From NCBI GenBank assembly GCA_900316045.1, contig ONBM01000011.1, positions 1 through 64,000 of the forward strand: 64,000 nt of DNA. The letters are read 5' to 3'. Under the pieces are notes generated by a model, which made no database searches, had not been told where the DNA came from, and was given only the letters and a program-made list of their open reading frames with translations. Position 1 is the first letter of the stretch, and every line of letters begins with the position of its first letter. This stretch comes from an uncultured Bacteroidales bacterium. GTDB taxonomy: Bacteria > Bacteroidota > Bacteroidia > Bacteroidales > UBA932. Positions 33,996-42,785 of this stretch are shown one piece after another. Position numbers and translations under genes: made by a program.

Positions 33996-35650
33996 AGGAA
34001 AATAACCAGCAACAGCTGCGCTATTATCACTCTGACGAACATTGAAAGCGGATAAACCGTGGCATAGGTAACGGATGGCTTGTCGTTCGGAATCGTGTCA
34101 TTAGCGTAAGTCAGCGCCATGGGATTAGCCATGGAGCCGCAAAGCATGCCGGTCACGGAGCCGAAATCCAGATGGCCGAATCTCAGTGCGAGCCATCCCA
34201 CCAGCAGCACCGGCACGATGGTGATGACGAATCCGAGGCCGATCCAGAGCAGGCCTTCAGGCCGCACGACTGTCTCAAAGAAATGCTCCCCTGCAGACAG
34301 TCCCAGGCATGCAAGATACATGGACAGGCCGAGGCGACGCAGCATGAGGTTGGCGCTTTCGGTGGTGTAAGTCACCATGTGAATCCTAGGGCCGAAAGAC
34401 CCCATCAATATTCCGGCGATGATGGGTCCGCCGGCGATTCCCAGCCTCACCGGAGCAGAAATTCCAGGAAATGAAAAAGGAATAGATCCGATTGCAAGCC
34501 CTATTATTATTCCTACGCAGATGGAAATGAGGTTCGGCTCTTTAAGATTCCTGACAGCGTTCCCGAATTCTTTCTCGACATTATTTATGTCGGACTCCTT
34601 GCCCACTACCACTATTCTGTCCCCCATCTGCAGGGTCAGATCCGGCTCCGCCAGAAGCGTCACGCCAGCCCTGAACACGCGGCTGATGTTCACGTCGTAA
34701 TGATTTCTGAGCTTCAAAGAGCCGATGGTCTTTCCGTTAATATGCCGCTTCGTTATAACTATCACTCTGGAAATGAGCGAATTGTCGATGGAATTCCAAT
34801 CGATGTCTCCGCGATTCCAGTCTCTCTCCTCTTCTTTTCCAAATATGATGCGTAACTCCTCCGACTCTTTTTCTGAGGTCACCACAAGCAGTTTGTCGCC
34901 TTCCTCCAAGACCGTGGCTGACTGAGGAATGCTCACCTTGCCAGAGCGCCAGATTCGAGAGATTACGAAAGCTTTGGCAGACATCCGAGCCACTTCCATG
35001 ACCGTTTTCCCGAAAATCGCAGGATTGCTCACGAGGTACGTTGCAATGAAAGCTGGATTTTCCTTCTTCTCGTCGGGCTGAATCTTATTTTTCCCGCCGA
35101 GCAGCTTAAAAAGCACGATGAGCGCGATTATCACCCCCACGACGCCCAAAGGATAAGTCACCGCCGTGCCTATGGCAAGCGAGCTGCTTTCGATGCCCAT
35201 CTGCTCTAGCGTCTGCTGCGCTGCAGCAAGGGCTGGAGTGTTGGTGGTGGCGCCACACATTATGCCGACCATGTCCTGCAATGAAACATTCGTCACGAAG
35301 CTGAACAATATGGTCAGCAGCGTGCCTGCAATCAGAACGGCCAGTCCCCACATGTTCAGTTTCACTCCCCCTTTCCGGAATGAGTTGAAGAAGCCGGGAC
35401 CGACCTGAAGTCCTAAGGCATAAACGAATATGACAAGGCCGAAATTCTGGGCGAATTGCAGCACCTGGGAATTGATGCGAAGTCCCAGATGGCCAGCCAA
35501 TATGCCGCAGAAGAAGACGAAAGTCACGCCTAGCGAGACCCCGGCGACCTTCATCCGCCCAAAGCCAAGGCCTATGGCAATGATCAGCAATATGATGACC
35601 ACCGCCTGGAGCGAATTCTGCTCAACTAACAGTCCAGATATCCAATCCAT
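33992..35650 (-). CDS. AspT/YidE-like transporter with TrkA-C domains
   Basis: 552-residue membrane protein made of two membrane halves (residues ~1-170 and ~375-552), each with about five helices, flanking two TrkA-C domains (~200-285 and ~295-370; LEEGDKLLVV, MGDRIVVVG). GIMCGATTNTPALAAAQ and its counterpart GMLCGSMANPMALTYAND mark the internal duplication typical of the AspT/YbjL/YidE family. Amino-acid or dicarboxylate antiport is known for one member. Its position next to the aspartate-family genes and the Lrp regulator fits an aspartate-family role, but that is inference. Confidence 0.85.
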   Translation of the reverse strand: MDWISGLLVEQNSLQAVVIILLIIAIGLGFGRMKVAGVSLGVTFVFFCGILAGHLGLRINSQVLQFAQNFGLVIFVYALGLQVGPGFFNSFRKGGVKLNMWGLAVLIAGTLLTILFSFVTNVSLQDMVGIMCGATTNTPALAAAQQTLEQMGIESSSLAIGTAVTYPLGVVGVIIALIVLFKLLGGKNKIQPDEKKENPAFIATYLVSNPAIFGKTVMEVARMSAKAFVISRIWRSGKVSIPQSATVLEEGDKLLVVTSEKESEELRIIFGKEEERDWNRGDIDWNSIDNSLISRVIVITKRHINGKTIGSLKLRNHYDVNISRVFRAGVTLLAEPDLTLQMGDRIVVVGKESDINNVEKEFGNAVRNLKEPNLISICVGIIIGLAIGSIPFSFPGISAPVRLGIAGGPIIAGILMGSFGPRIHMVTYTTESANLMLRRLGLSMYLACLGLSAGEHFFETVVRPEGLLWIGLGFVITIVPVLLVGWLALRFGHLDFGSVTGMLCGSMANPMALTYANDTIPNDKPSVTYATVYPLSMFVRVIIAQLLLVIFL

Positions 35651-35722
35651 GCCGCAAAGATATTATTTTCCTAAGGAAGGATTCAAATTTTAATTCGAAT
35701 TTCGGATTACGGGAAAAATTAC

Positions 35723-35730
35723 TAATTTTG
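35723..35730 (+). promoter_or_regulatory. -7 element upstream of tRNA-Ser
   Basis: TAATTTTG, with a poor TTTC 19 bases upstream; transcription would start about 20 bases before the tRNA. Confidence 0.5.
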
Positions 35731-35758
35731 CATAGCTGAACTGAACAAGAACAGCATT

Positions 35759-35845
35759 GGAGGATTGTCCGAGCGGTTTATGGTGCTTGTCTCGAAAACA
35801 AGTTGTCCTGAAAGGGGCTCACAGGTTCGAATCCTGTATCCTCCG
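35759..35845 (+). tRNA. tRNA-Ser (anticodon CGA)
   Basis: 87-base class II tRNA. Acceptor GGAGGAT/ATCCTCC, anticodon stem CTTGT/ACAAG with loop CTCGAAA (anticodon CGA, reads UCG), a long variable arm (TTGTCCTGAAAGGGGCTC region), T arm ACAGG/CCTGT with TTCGAAT, discriminator G. CCA is not encoded. Confidence 0.95.
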
Positions 35846-35850
35846 CGCAT

Positions 35851-36621
35851 TTATTTCCCAAGATTCTTGATTTTCTCTTTCACGCCCTCAATCAGTGGCG
35901 CAGCTTCGCCGTTGCCTGCATCCCGGGCGTTAAGATAATATGTAAGAGCTTTATTGTACATCTCCAGAGTCCAGTCGTCCACCTTACGCTTGTTCTTTTT
36001 CCAAGACACGTCAGGAGAGGAATCCGCAAGAGCCTCGAAGTCCTTGCCGGCTTCAAGCAGCATCTTCGCTTGCTCGGCGACTTTCTTTCGCAGCTGCTCC
36101 TCTTGCAGGCTGATCGTCTCTTTCTGCTGGCCGATTGTGCCTTCCTGCTCCTCAATGGTCTTCCCCTGCTGCCTGATGGTCTCGTCCTTCTGAAGAATCT
36201 CCTGCTTCAACTCAGCAATCTCGCTTTCTTTCTCCTCGATGGTCTTACGCAGGCTTCCGATGAGTTTCTGGTTAGCCTTGTCCTTTGCGGCCATTTTTTC
36301 AAGATCGTCCAGCTTCTTCTTTATTTCATCGATATTGCCCTGGATTTCATCTGCCTCGGTTATCTGAGCCGTGCCGCTCTCGATATCCAGCTTCAGGGAA
36401 TTAGTCCTGCCCGTGATGGCCGAGAGCTCATTCAGGATCTCGTTCATCTCGTTAGCCTGATTGACGTAATTGTCGCGCGTTTTCTCATGCGATTCTTTCA
36501 ATTCGTCATATTCCTTTTTCAAGTCGTCGTAGTCCGACTGTGAAACGAAACCATGATTCGAGCAGCCCGAGAGCATCAGGATCAAGGCTGCGCTAAAAGA
36601 TGCTATCTTGTGAAAGTGCAT
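35851..36621 (-). CDS. Coiled-coil lipoprotein
   Basis: 256-residue envelope protein. Signal peptide with lipobox LSGC (Cys20). Residues ~25-190 are a continuous Glu/Lys/Gln-rich coiled coil with repeated KETI/QEGTI-type units (ETIRQQGKTIEEQEGTIGQQ). The last ~60 residues contain a TPR-like helix pair (WTLEMYNKALTYYLNARDAGNGEAAP). It is probably periplasm-facing. Its gene start overlaps the stop of the 37034 gene by 19 bp. The function is unknown. Confidence 0.75.
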   Translation of the reverse strand: MHFHKIASFSAALILMLSGCSNHGFVSQSDYDDLKKEYDELKESHEKTRDNYVNQANEMNEILNELSAITGRTNSLKLDIESGTAQITEADEIQGNIDEIKKKLDDLEKMAAKDKANQKLIGSLRKTIEEKESEIAELKQEILQKDETIRQQGKTIEEQEGTIGQQKETISLQEEQLRKKVAEQAKMLLEAGKDFEALADSSPDVSWKKNKRKVDDWTLEMYNKALTYYLNARDAGNGEAAPLIEGVKEKIKNLGK

Positions 36622-37034
36622 GTCTCTCCTCCTTTCGTGAATGTTATAGTTGTCTTATCGACGCTTTTCTTATATTCAACCGTGCCCTCACCTAAGATAT
36701 CAGAGCGAAGCATCGTCCCAGCTACCTGCAAGGTGTATGTCCTAGGGCCGTATTTGCTGATGGTCACGAGTTCGTATTCATTGCCATCTATCGGAAGTAT
36801 TTCCGCCGATGATGCATCCAACGAATCGTAGCTGGAATAGCTCACATCGTAGGTGCCAGAAAGATTCATCATCATCGCCGAGTCCGCCGGGACTGTCCCG
36901 CGAGACTCCGCATTATTCCTCAGTTTTTTCCCTGTTTTAGCCAGAAGCACGATAGCAGCCACGACCAAAGCAGCGAATGCGCTCAACATCAGTATTTTGG
37001 ACAAATTTTCCGAATTCTCAGAATTGCTTTTCAT
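36603..37034 (-). CDS. Membrane-anchored small protein, function unknown
   Basis: Not recognised. From ATG 37034 (143 residues): a Ser/Asn/Glu-rich N-terminus, one transmembrane segment (ILMLSAFAALVVAAIVLLA, ~12-30), then a ~105-residue beta-rich domain (GTYDVSYSSYDS, NEYELVTISKYG, TVEYKKSVDKTTITFTKGG). The longer frame to 37082 overlaps a divergent promoter and is less likely. It is coupled by overlap to the coiled-coil lipoprotein downstream, so the two probably act together. Confidence 0.6.
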   Translation of the reverse strand: MKSNSENSENLSKILMLSAFAALVVAAIVLLAKTGKKLRNNAESRGTVPADSAMMMNLSGTYDVSYSSYDSLDASSAEILPIDGNEYELVTISKYGPRTYTLQVAGTMLRSDILGEGTVEYKKSVDKTTITFTKGGETCTFTR

Positions 37035-37065
37035 AACGTTTCTCTCGTCTGCTCCTGATTTCCAC

Positions 37066-37096
37066 TTTGCAAATATGAGCAATTTAAATAACTTTA
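37066..37096 (+). promoter_or_regulatory. Promoter of menA-menG
   Basis: TTTG (37066-37069), exactly 19 bases, TAACTTTA (37089-37096). Transcription would begin around 37103, leaving a short leader before ATG 37119. Confidence 0.75.
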
Positions 37097-37118
37097 CACA
37101 AAATTAGTTCGAAATTCT

Positions 37119-38015
37119 ATGGCGAAATTGAAAGCGGCCGTGAAGTCAATGCGATTGAGGACTCTCCCCCTCTCGCTCTCAGGGGTGATTTTAGGCTCTT
37201 TCTTAGCAGCCTCTAAGGTGCTATTCAATTGGGGAACAATCATATTCCTGTTTGCGACTACAGTATGCCTTCAAATTCTGTCGAACCTCTCGAACGAGCT
37301 TGGTGATGTGCTGAGCGGCAACGATAATGAAAACAGGGTTGGACCTGAATACGGCTTGAACAGTGGCGAGATGAGCTTAGCCGACATGAGGAAGCTCATC
37401 CTCACTTTCACATTCCTATGCATGATCTTTGGCATATTCATGATCCTCTGCTCTTTCGGCACCCTGCTGAAGCTGGAGCCTATCTGCCTGCTCATTTTGG
37501 GCGCCTGTGCCATAGTCGCGGCAATGAAATATACTTTAGGCAAATCGCCATATGGGTACAAAGGCCTCGGCGACATATTCGTATTCATATTCTTTGGCCT
37601 TGTCTCTGTAATGGGCGCCTATTATGTCATAGCGCACTCGCTAGATGCCAGCCTCCTGCTCCCTGCCGCCAGCATAGGCTTCTTCAGCGTCGGCGTGCTG
37701 AATGTCAACAACATGCGAGACATGGAAACCGATGCGCCTAAGAGAGTGACCGTAGCAATGAAGCTGGGGCTGCGCAGGGCAAGGATTTACCATTTCCTGC
37801 TCATCAGTTTCGGATGGGTGGCGATGGTGATTTTCATGGCACTCCTGCCTCAAAGAATATGGCATTGGCTGTTCATGCTCACCATGCCGCTATACTTCAT
37901 TCACCTGAGCGGCGTAAGCCGCCTGGAAGGCAGAGCTTTAGACAAGATGCTGCCGCTTCTGGTGATGTCCACTTTTATTTTCAGCATCCTCTGCGGGATC
38001 GGATTGATAATTTAA
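37119..38015 (+). CDS. menA: 1,4-dihydroxy-2-naphthoate polyprenyltransferase
   Basis: Membrane prenyltransferase of menaquinone synthesis that attaches the isoprenoid tail. 298 residues and about nine transmembrane helices. The first Asp-rich motif region reads NLSNELGDVLSGNDNENR (~65-82) and the second NVNNMRDMETDAPKR (~196-210). RLRTLPLSLSGVILG at the N-terminus is typical of MenA. The methyltransferase gene follows 5 bp later. Confidence 0.92.
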   Translation: MAKLKAAVKSMRLRTLPLSLSGVILGSFLAASKVLFNWGTIIFLFATTVCLQILSNLSNELGDVLSGNDNENRVGPEYGLNSGEMSLADMRKLILTFTFLCMIFGIFMILCSFGTLLKLEPICLLILGACAIVAAMKYTLGKSPYGYKGLGDIFVFIFFGLVSVMGAYYVIAHSLDASLLLPAASIGFFSVGVLNVNNMRDMETDAPKRVTVAMKLGLRRARIYHFLLISFGWVAMVIFMALLPQRIWHWLFMLTMPLYFIHLSGVSRLEGRALDKMLPLLVMSTFIFSILCGIGLII

Positions 38016-38020
38016 CGAAT

Positions 38021-38719
38021 ATGCCGAAGAAAGAAAAGGTCCAGGAAATGTTCAACCACATCGCAGGTGACTACGATGCCCTGAACCACATAATGTCGCT
38101 GAACATAGACAAATCCTGGCGCCGGAGGGCGATAAAGCGTATGACAGGCGGCCTCAGCCACCTGGAAATATTAGACTTGGCTTGCGGCACCGGGGACTTT
38201 TCCATCGCCATCGCACAGAAAATCAAAGACTGCCACATCACAGCAGCGGATATTTCCGAAGGCATGCTCGCCGTGATGCGGGAGAAGGTGGATTCCCTGG
38301 GCCTTTCCGACAAGATTACCATCGAAACCGGAGACGGCGAAAACTTGCGCTTCCCGGATTGTACGTTCGACAGAGTCACGATTGCCTTCGGCATAAGGAA
38401 TTTCGAAGACAAGGGCAAAGGGCTTCGAGAGATGCTTCGGGTGCTGAGGCCAGGAGGCAGGCTGGTGCTTCTGGAACTCTCTCTGCCGGAGAACAGATTC
38501 ATGAAGTGGCTCTTCAACCTGTATTTCCTGCATCTGCTGCCTCGCATAGGCGGGAGAATATCCGGTGACAAGGCTGCTTACAACTATCTTCCGGCATCGG
38601 TGGCGCATTTCCCCAAAAAGACGGAATTCATGAATATGATGACGGCGGCTGGCTTCAGGAATGTCAGCCACAAGGCTCTCTCTGCAGGAATATGCCGCAT
38701 GTACGTCGGCGAGAAATGA
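38021..38719 (+). CDS. menG: Demethylmenaquinone methyltransferase
   Basis: SAM-dependent C-methyltransferase (UbiE/MenG) that performs the last step of menaquinone synthesis. From ATG 38021, in the AATATG context, it has 232 residues. Signature motifs: FNHIAGDYDALNHIMSLNID (~10-30), the SAM loop DLACGTGDFS (~51-60) and FDRVTIAFGIRNFED (~113-127). Coupled to menA. Confidence 0.93.
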   Translation: MPKKEKVQEMFNHIAGDYDALNHIMSLNIDKSWRRRAIKRMTGGLSHLEILDLACGTGDFSIAIAQKIKDCHITAADISEGMLAVMREKVDSLGLSDKITIETGDGENLRFPDCTFDRVTIAFGIRNFEDKGKGLREMLRVLRPGGRLVLLELSLPENRFMKWLFNLYFLHLLPRIGGRISGDKAAYNYLPASVAHFPKKTEFMNMMTAAGFRNVSHKALSAGICRMYVGEK

Positions 38720-38802
38720 AGGAATATGATAAAGTCTCGCATTTTTTGATTCAATGTTCAAGATTTTTTTGTATGTTGGTGAGAAACAAAAAATAAATGC
38801 AT

Positions 38803-39366
38803 ATGAAAAGCTTTAATCCTAAACCCTGGTTCGTTCCTCAATCAGTCATAATAATCGGCACGTACGATGCTGACGGCACGCCTAATGCGATGAATGCCGC
38901 ATGGGCTGGCACGTGGGACAATGACAAAATCATGATTTCTTTAGGCAGCCACCAAACCACCGCTAACCTCGAAGCGTGCCCTGACTTCACCGTTGCCTTC
39001 GCGACGGTTAGCACAGCCACTGCCGCCGACTACGTAGGCCTCGTGAGCGGAAAGAAGGAAAAGGACAAGATTGCCAAGACCGGATGGAAGGTTGAAAAGG
39101 CAAAGATCGTCAACGCACCTCTGTTCACCGATTTTCCAATGACCCTAGAATGCAGAATCGACAAGGTCTTCGACAAGAGCGAAACTGGCGGTTACGTCGT
39201 GGCCAAGATACTCAATATTGACGTAGATGAGAAATATCTGGGCGAGGATGGCAAGCCTGACCTGACGAGCATGCACCTCATCACCTTCGACCCTATTCAC
39301 TTGGGATATCTAGAAATAGGGAAACGAGTTGGCAATGCATTTGCAGATGGGAAGAAACTTAGATAA
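38803..39366 (+). CDS. Flavin reductase-like FMN-binding protein
   Basis: 187-residue split-barrel flavoprotein of the FlaRed/DIM6 family (FNPKPWFVPQSVIIIGTYD at the start, AWAGTWDNDKIMISLG, then HQTTANLEACPDFTV). These proteins bind FMN and often pass electrons to an oxygenase or act in stress responses. The partner is not visible. It stands directly upstream of ferritin (25 bp), so a joint role in iron or oxygen handling is possible. The ATG at 38803 (AATATG-like context) is preferred to 38797. Confidence 0.8.
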   Translation: MKSFNPKPWFVPQSVIIIGTYDADGTPNAMNAAWAGTWDNDKIMISLGSHQTTANLEACPDFTVAFATVSTATAADYVGLVSGKKEKDKIAKTGWKVEKAKIVNAPLFTDFPMTLECRIDKVFDKSETGGYVVAKILNIDVDEKYLGEDGKPDLTSMHLITFDPIHLGYLEIGKRVGNAFADGKKLR

Positions 39367-39391
39367 AACATTATTTAAAACAATAAGACCT

Positions 39392-39913
39392 ATGTTAAAC
39401 AAAAAAGTACAAGACGCTATAAATGCGCAAATCAATGCTGAGTTCTGGTCAGCTTATCTCTATTTGTCAATGTCGGCATATGCCAACGCCCAAGGCTATA
39501 AAGGCATGGCCAACTGGTTCGAGGTACAGTACCAGGAGGAACTCGATCACGTAAAGATATTCTTCGACTATATTCTCCAGCGCAACGGCAAGGTGGAGTT
39601 ACAGCCTATCAAGAAAGTGCCAACAGAATGGACGAGCCCTCTGAACCTATTTGAGGAAACGCTCAAGCATGAGCAGGTTGTGACAGGACTCATCAACAAT
39701 CTTTATTCATTGTCTTTGGCTGAAAACGACTTCGCCACTCAGAGCATGCTCAAATGGTTCATCGATGAGCAGGTGGAGGAAGAGGAAAATGCCCAGGACA
39801 TCATCGACAAGCTCAAGATCATCGGTGACAACGGCTACGGCATCTACACTCTTGACAAAGACCTTAGCACACGTGTGTACACTCAGGCTGCTCCATTGAC
39901 TGCAAACAACTAA
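39392..39913 (+). CDS. ftnA: Ferritin
   Basis: 173-residue non-haem ferritin. A four-helix bundle with ferroxidase ligands in NAEFWSAYLYL (~Glu17), YQEELDHVKIFFDY (~Glu50, His53), HEQVVTGLINNLYSL (~Glu94) and EQVEEEENAQDI. Start is ATG 39392. It stores iron in the cytoplasm. A terminator follows at 39962. Confidence 0.93.
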   Translation: MLNKKVQDAINAQINAEFWSAYLYLSMSAYANAQGYKGMANWFEVQYQEELDHVKIFFDYILQRNGKVELQPIKKVPTEWTSPLNLFEETLKHEQVVTGLINNLYSLSLAENDFATQSMLKWFIDEQVEEEENAQDIIDKLKIIGDNGYGIYTLDKDLSTRVYTQAAPLTANN

Positions 39914-39961
39914 TCGCATACATCTGATTGGCAAAACGAAAAGCCATCGGAGCTGAATATT

Positions 39962-39989
39962 AAAAGGCGGGCGCAATGCTCGCCTTTTT
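39962..39989 (+). terminator. Rho-independent terminator after ferritin
   Basis: AAAAGGCG (39962-39969) pairs with CGCCTTTT (39981-39988), with inner GC pairs and a T-run following. Confidence 0.8.
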
Positions 39990-40023
39990 CGTTTCCACAG
40001 CTGGGCATTTCCCAATAGTTCGT

Positions 40024-40074
40024 CGACCAAATCCTGTGTTTGGTCGATTTTCGCATAAAGCCGTTCGGACGGCT
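40024..40074 (+). promoter_or_regulatory. Two hairpins in the leader of the efflux operon
   Basis: CGACCAAA (40024-40031) pairs with TTTGGTCG (40039-40046) and is followed by ATTTTCGC. AGCCGT (40059-40064) pairs with ACGGCT (40069-40074) around TCGG. Both lie between the ferritin terminator and ATG 40114. They may form a folded leader or operators. A relative of the first palindrome occurs at 43282-43311. Confidence 0.5.
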
Positions 40075-40113
40075 AAGTATATTCGTGCCAGAAAAACCAA
40101 AAAGGGTACGAAT

Positions 40114-40812
40114 ATGAAAAGATGCGTCATTAATTCATTTATCTCTGCGCTTGCATGCCTGGCATCCTTCGCTTGCCCGACTGCAAGCGCTCAATTCGTG
40201 CGTTCAGCCACCGGAGCCACGCAAGTCGCGGATGCAGACAGCGTGTGGACGCTGGACGAGTGCATAAATTATGCGCTAAAGAACAACATAACCTTGAAAC
40301 AGAACGTGAATAACTATCTCTCAGGCCTGGAAGACACGCAGCAGGCGAAGAGCGGATATTCCCCTACCCTGTCCGCTAATGCAGCCGTCGGAAGCACGAA
40401 CGTGTCCGGGGCAGGCACATCCATGGCAGAACAGATAACCATCCCCATATTCCAAGGGAGAAAAACGAAGACGGCTGTCAACAAGGCGAAGATTGCTGCC
40501 GACAATGCGGTACTCTCTCAGCAAAGCACCGAGAAAGCGCTCCTGAAAGAAATCGAGGACACCTACCTCAACGCAGTATCCTATCAGGCTCAGTACCTAT
40601 CGGCGAAGGAGCAGGCATCTTACGCGCAACAGAGCTATGAACTCACCAGCGAGTCATTCCAAGTCGGGAAAAAGAATACAGTCGAGCTCATCACAGCCGA
40701 GAACTCCATGACTTCCGCCAAGCAGCAAGTCCTGCAGAGCAAATACATGGCTCTGATGAATCTCTCGCTGCTGGACATTTACCAAGGTAAATACGATATA
40801 GAAAACAAATAA
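40114..40812 (+). CDS. Half-length TolC-type outer-membrane efflux protein
   Basis: Exported protein (signal peptide ends TASAQF) of the OEP/TolC family, 232 residues instead of the usual ~430-490. The N-terminal part has the family start (SVWTLDECINYALKNNITLKQ, then QAKSGYSPTLSANAAVG). It passes directly into the second-half motifs: IPIFQGRKTKTAVNKAKIA and the long helix to ESFQVGKKNTVELITAENS. About 200 residues containing the first barrel repeat and its helices are missing in frame. Such a protein carries only one OEP repeat. It precedes macA by 12 bp and ends at a normal C-terminus. It may be a decayed gene or a compact variant. Confidence 0.75.
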   Translation: MKRCVINSFISALACLASFACPTASAQFVRSATGATQVADADSVWTLDECINYALKNNITLKQNVNNYLSGLEDTQQAKSGYSPTLSANAAVGSTNVSGAGTSMAEQITIPIFQGRKTKTAVNKAKIAADNAVLSQQSTEKALLKEIEDTYLNAVSYQAQYLSAKEQASYAQQSYELTSESFQVGKKNTVELITAENSMTSAKQQVLQSKYMALMNLSLLDIYQGKYDIENK

Positions 40813-40824
40813 ATATTAAAGGAT

Positions 40825-42036
40825 ATGAAAAAGAGTACTAAAATCACCTGGACAGTAATAGGGGCAGTTGCGCTGGCAGCGCTTCTCTGGCTTGCATTCC
40901 GCCCGACGGCAAAAGATTCTGTGTCCCTGGAGACCGACACGGTAAAGAAGATAGACATATCATCTTCAGTCACTGCGACTGGCACGGTAGAACCCGTGAC
41001 AGAAGTGGAAGTCGGCACCCAGGTGTCAGGAATAATCGACAAGCTTTATGCCGACTACAATGACGTGGTGAAGGCCGGGCAGGTCATCGCAGAAATGGAT
41101 AAAGTCACCCTTCAGGCAGAGCTGAAATCCGCGACAGCGACCCTTGGGTCGGCGAAGACAGAGAGCGATTACAGGACGAAAGAATACAATAGGATAAAGA
41201 CGCTGCATGACAAAGAACTGGTCAGCGATTCTGAATATGACGAAGCGCTTTATCAATACGAGAGCGCAAAAAACGCCTTGATCCAGGCTCAGGCCTCTTA
41301 CGATAAAGCCGTCAGGAACCTAAGTTACACGACCATCACTTCTCCTATCGACGGAGTGGTCATCAGCAGGGCAGTCGAGGAAGGCCAGACAGTCGCGGCA
41401 GGCTTCGAAACCCCTACCCTGTTCACTATAGCGCAGGACCTCACCGACATGCAGGTGATCGCCGATGTGGACGAGGCCGACATCGGACAGGTGAGCGTAG
41501 GTCAGAGGGTCTCTTTCACAGTTGATGCTTACCCTGACGATGTATTCAACGGAACCGTGCAGCAAGTCAGGCTCGAAGCCACGACAAGCACGAGCGTGAC
41601 GACATACGAGGTCGTGATAGATGCCAAGAATCCAGACCTTAAACTCAAACCTGGGCTTACGGCTAACGTCACGATTTACACTCTAGAGGAAGATGGAGTG
41701 CTTTCCGTTGCCACCAAGGCTCTGCGCTTCACGCCGGACGAAGAAATCCTGAAAGAGCTGGATGTCAAAGTGGGAGGCAGCGCCGTCCAGGCAAGCGACA
41801 CGACTAGGACCTTATGGGTGCTGAACGGGAATGAGATTTCCCCTAGGACAGTCGTCACAGGGCCGTCCAGTGGAGACAGGACTTCCATCACGAGCGGTCT
41901 TGAAGAAGGCGAGGTCGTCGTAGCAGGTCTCTCAGCCGCTGAAACAGCTAAAAAGACAGCGACCACCGAAAGAAGCCCATTTGCCCCGGGTCCTAGGGGA
42001 AACGGCAACAATCAGAAAGACAGCACTAAAAAATAA
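40825..42036 (+). CDS. macA: MacA-like periplasmic adaptor protein
   Basis: Membrane-fusion protein that would bridge an ABC permease to an outer-membrane channel. TM anchor at residues ~7-26. Lipoyl/beta-barrel regions show at ~50-70 (SVTATGTVEPVTEVEVGTQV) and ~165-180 (TTITSPIDGVVISRAV), with a coiled coil between (ELKSATATLGSAKTES, then YESAKNALIQAQ). 403 residues is the normal length. A Ser/Pro-rich tail follows. It appears intact, while its neighbours are damaged. Confidence 0.88.
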   Translation: MKKSTKITWTVIGAVALAALLWLAFRPTAKDSVSLETDTVKKIDISSSVTATGTVEPVTEVEVGTQVSGIIDKLYADYNDVVKAGQVIAEMDKVTLQAELKSATATLGSAKTESDYRTKEYNRIKTLHDKELVSDSEYDEALYQYESAKNALIQAQASYDKAVRNLSYTTITSPIDGVVISRAVEEGQTVAAGFETPTLFTIAQDLTDMQVIADVDEADIGQVSVGQRVSFTVDAYPDDVFNGTVQQVRLEATTSTSVTTYEVVIDAKNPDLKLKPGLTANVTIYTLEEDGVLSVATKALRFTPDEEILKELDVKVGGSAVQASDTTRTLWVLNGNEISPRTVVTGPSSGDRTSITSGLEEGEVVVAGLSAAETAKKTATTERSPFAPGPRGNGNNQKDSTKK

Positions 42037-42041
42037 AGAAT

Positions 42042-42782
42042 ATGAGAGAGATAATAAAACTTGACGGGATAAAGCGAGACTTCATAGTTGGGGACGAGAT
42101 CGTTCATGCCCTCAGGGGTGTCTCTTTCACGGTGGGAGAAGGAGAATTCGTGACCATCATGGGGAAATCCGGATCTGGGAAATCCACTCTCTTGAACATA
42201 CTTGGATGCCTGGACACGGCTTCGCAAGGAGATTATTTCCTGGACGGGGTCTCCGTAAGGGACATGGACAAGAACCAGAGGGCTGTCCTGAGGAACAGGA
42301 AAATCGGCTTCGTGTTCCAAAACTACAATCTGCTCCCGAAGACCACTGCCATCGAGAACGTGGAGTTGCCTCTGATGTACAACAACAAATACACGCGAGA
42401 CCAACGATATGCCCGTTCGGTCGAAGCCTTGAAGGCCGTAGGGCTTGGCGACAGGCTGGAACACAAAAGCAACCAGATGTCTGGAGGGCAGATGCAGAGA
42501 GTTGCCATCGCAAGGGCGCTCGTGAACGATCCGGCAATGATACTCGCAGACGAGGCAACCGGAAACCTGGACACAAGAACCAGTTTCGAGATACTCGTAT
42601 TATTTCAGAAGCTGCATGCTGAAGGCAGGACAATCATCTTCGTGACGCACAATCCTGACCTTGAGAAATACAGCACAAGGACAATAATTTTACGGGACGG
42701 AAAGGTCATCAGCGATGAGTCGAACAATAATGTGCTGGACGCTGCCGATGCCCTAAGCAGGCTCCCGGTTGAAAACGACTAA
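42042..42782 (+). CDS. MacB-type ABC transporter ATP-binding protein
   Basis: 246-residue ATPase of the LolD/MacB family. Walker A GKSGSGKST (~40), the Q-loop region FVFQNYNLLPKT (~90), signature MSGGQMQRVAIARAL (~145), Walker B MILADEATGNLD (~165) and the H-loop VTHN (~205). The protein is separate from its permease. It is intact but lacks a full-length partner here. Confidence 0.92.
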   Translation: MREIIKLDGIKRDFIVGDEIVHALRGVSFTVGEGEFVTIMGKSGSGKSTLLNILGCLDTASQGDYFLDGVSVRDMDKNQRAVLRNRKIGFVFQNYNLLPKTTAIENVELPLMYNNKYTRDQRYARSVEALKAVGLGDRLEHKSNQMSGGQMQRVAIARALVNDPAMILADEATGNLDTRTSFEILVLFQKLHAEGRTIIFVTHNPDLEKYSTRTIILRDGKVISDESNNNVLDAADALSRLPVEND

Positions 42783-42785
42783 GCC

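Noticed and set aside
37814..38020. N-terminal extension of menG
   Set aside because: It overlaps the last third of menA and has no similarity to methyltransferases; ATG 38021 fits the family start.
39962..39989. Possible riboswitch between ferritin and the efflux operon
   Set aside because: The structure is a simple terminator with a T-run.
40313..40524. Minus-strand open frames inside the half-TolC gene
   Set aside because: They are antisense of a clear OEP-family coding region.
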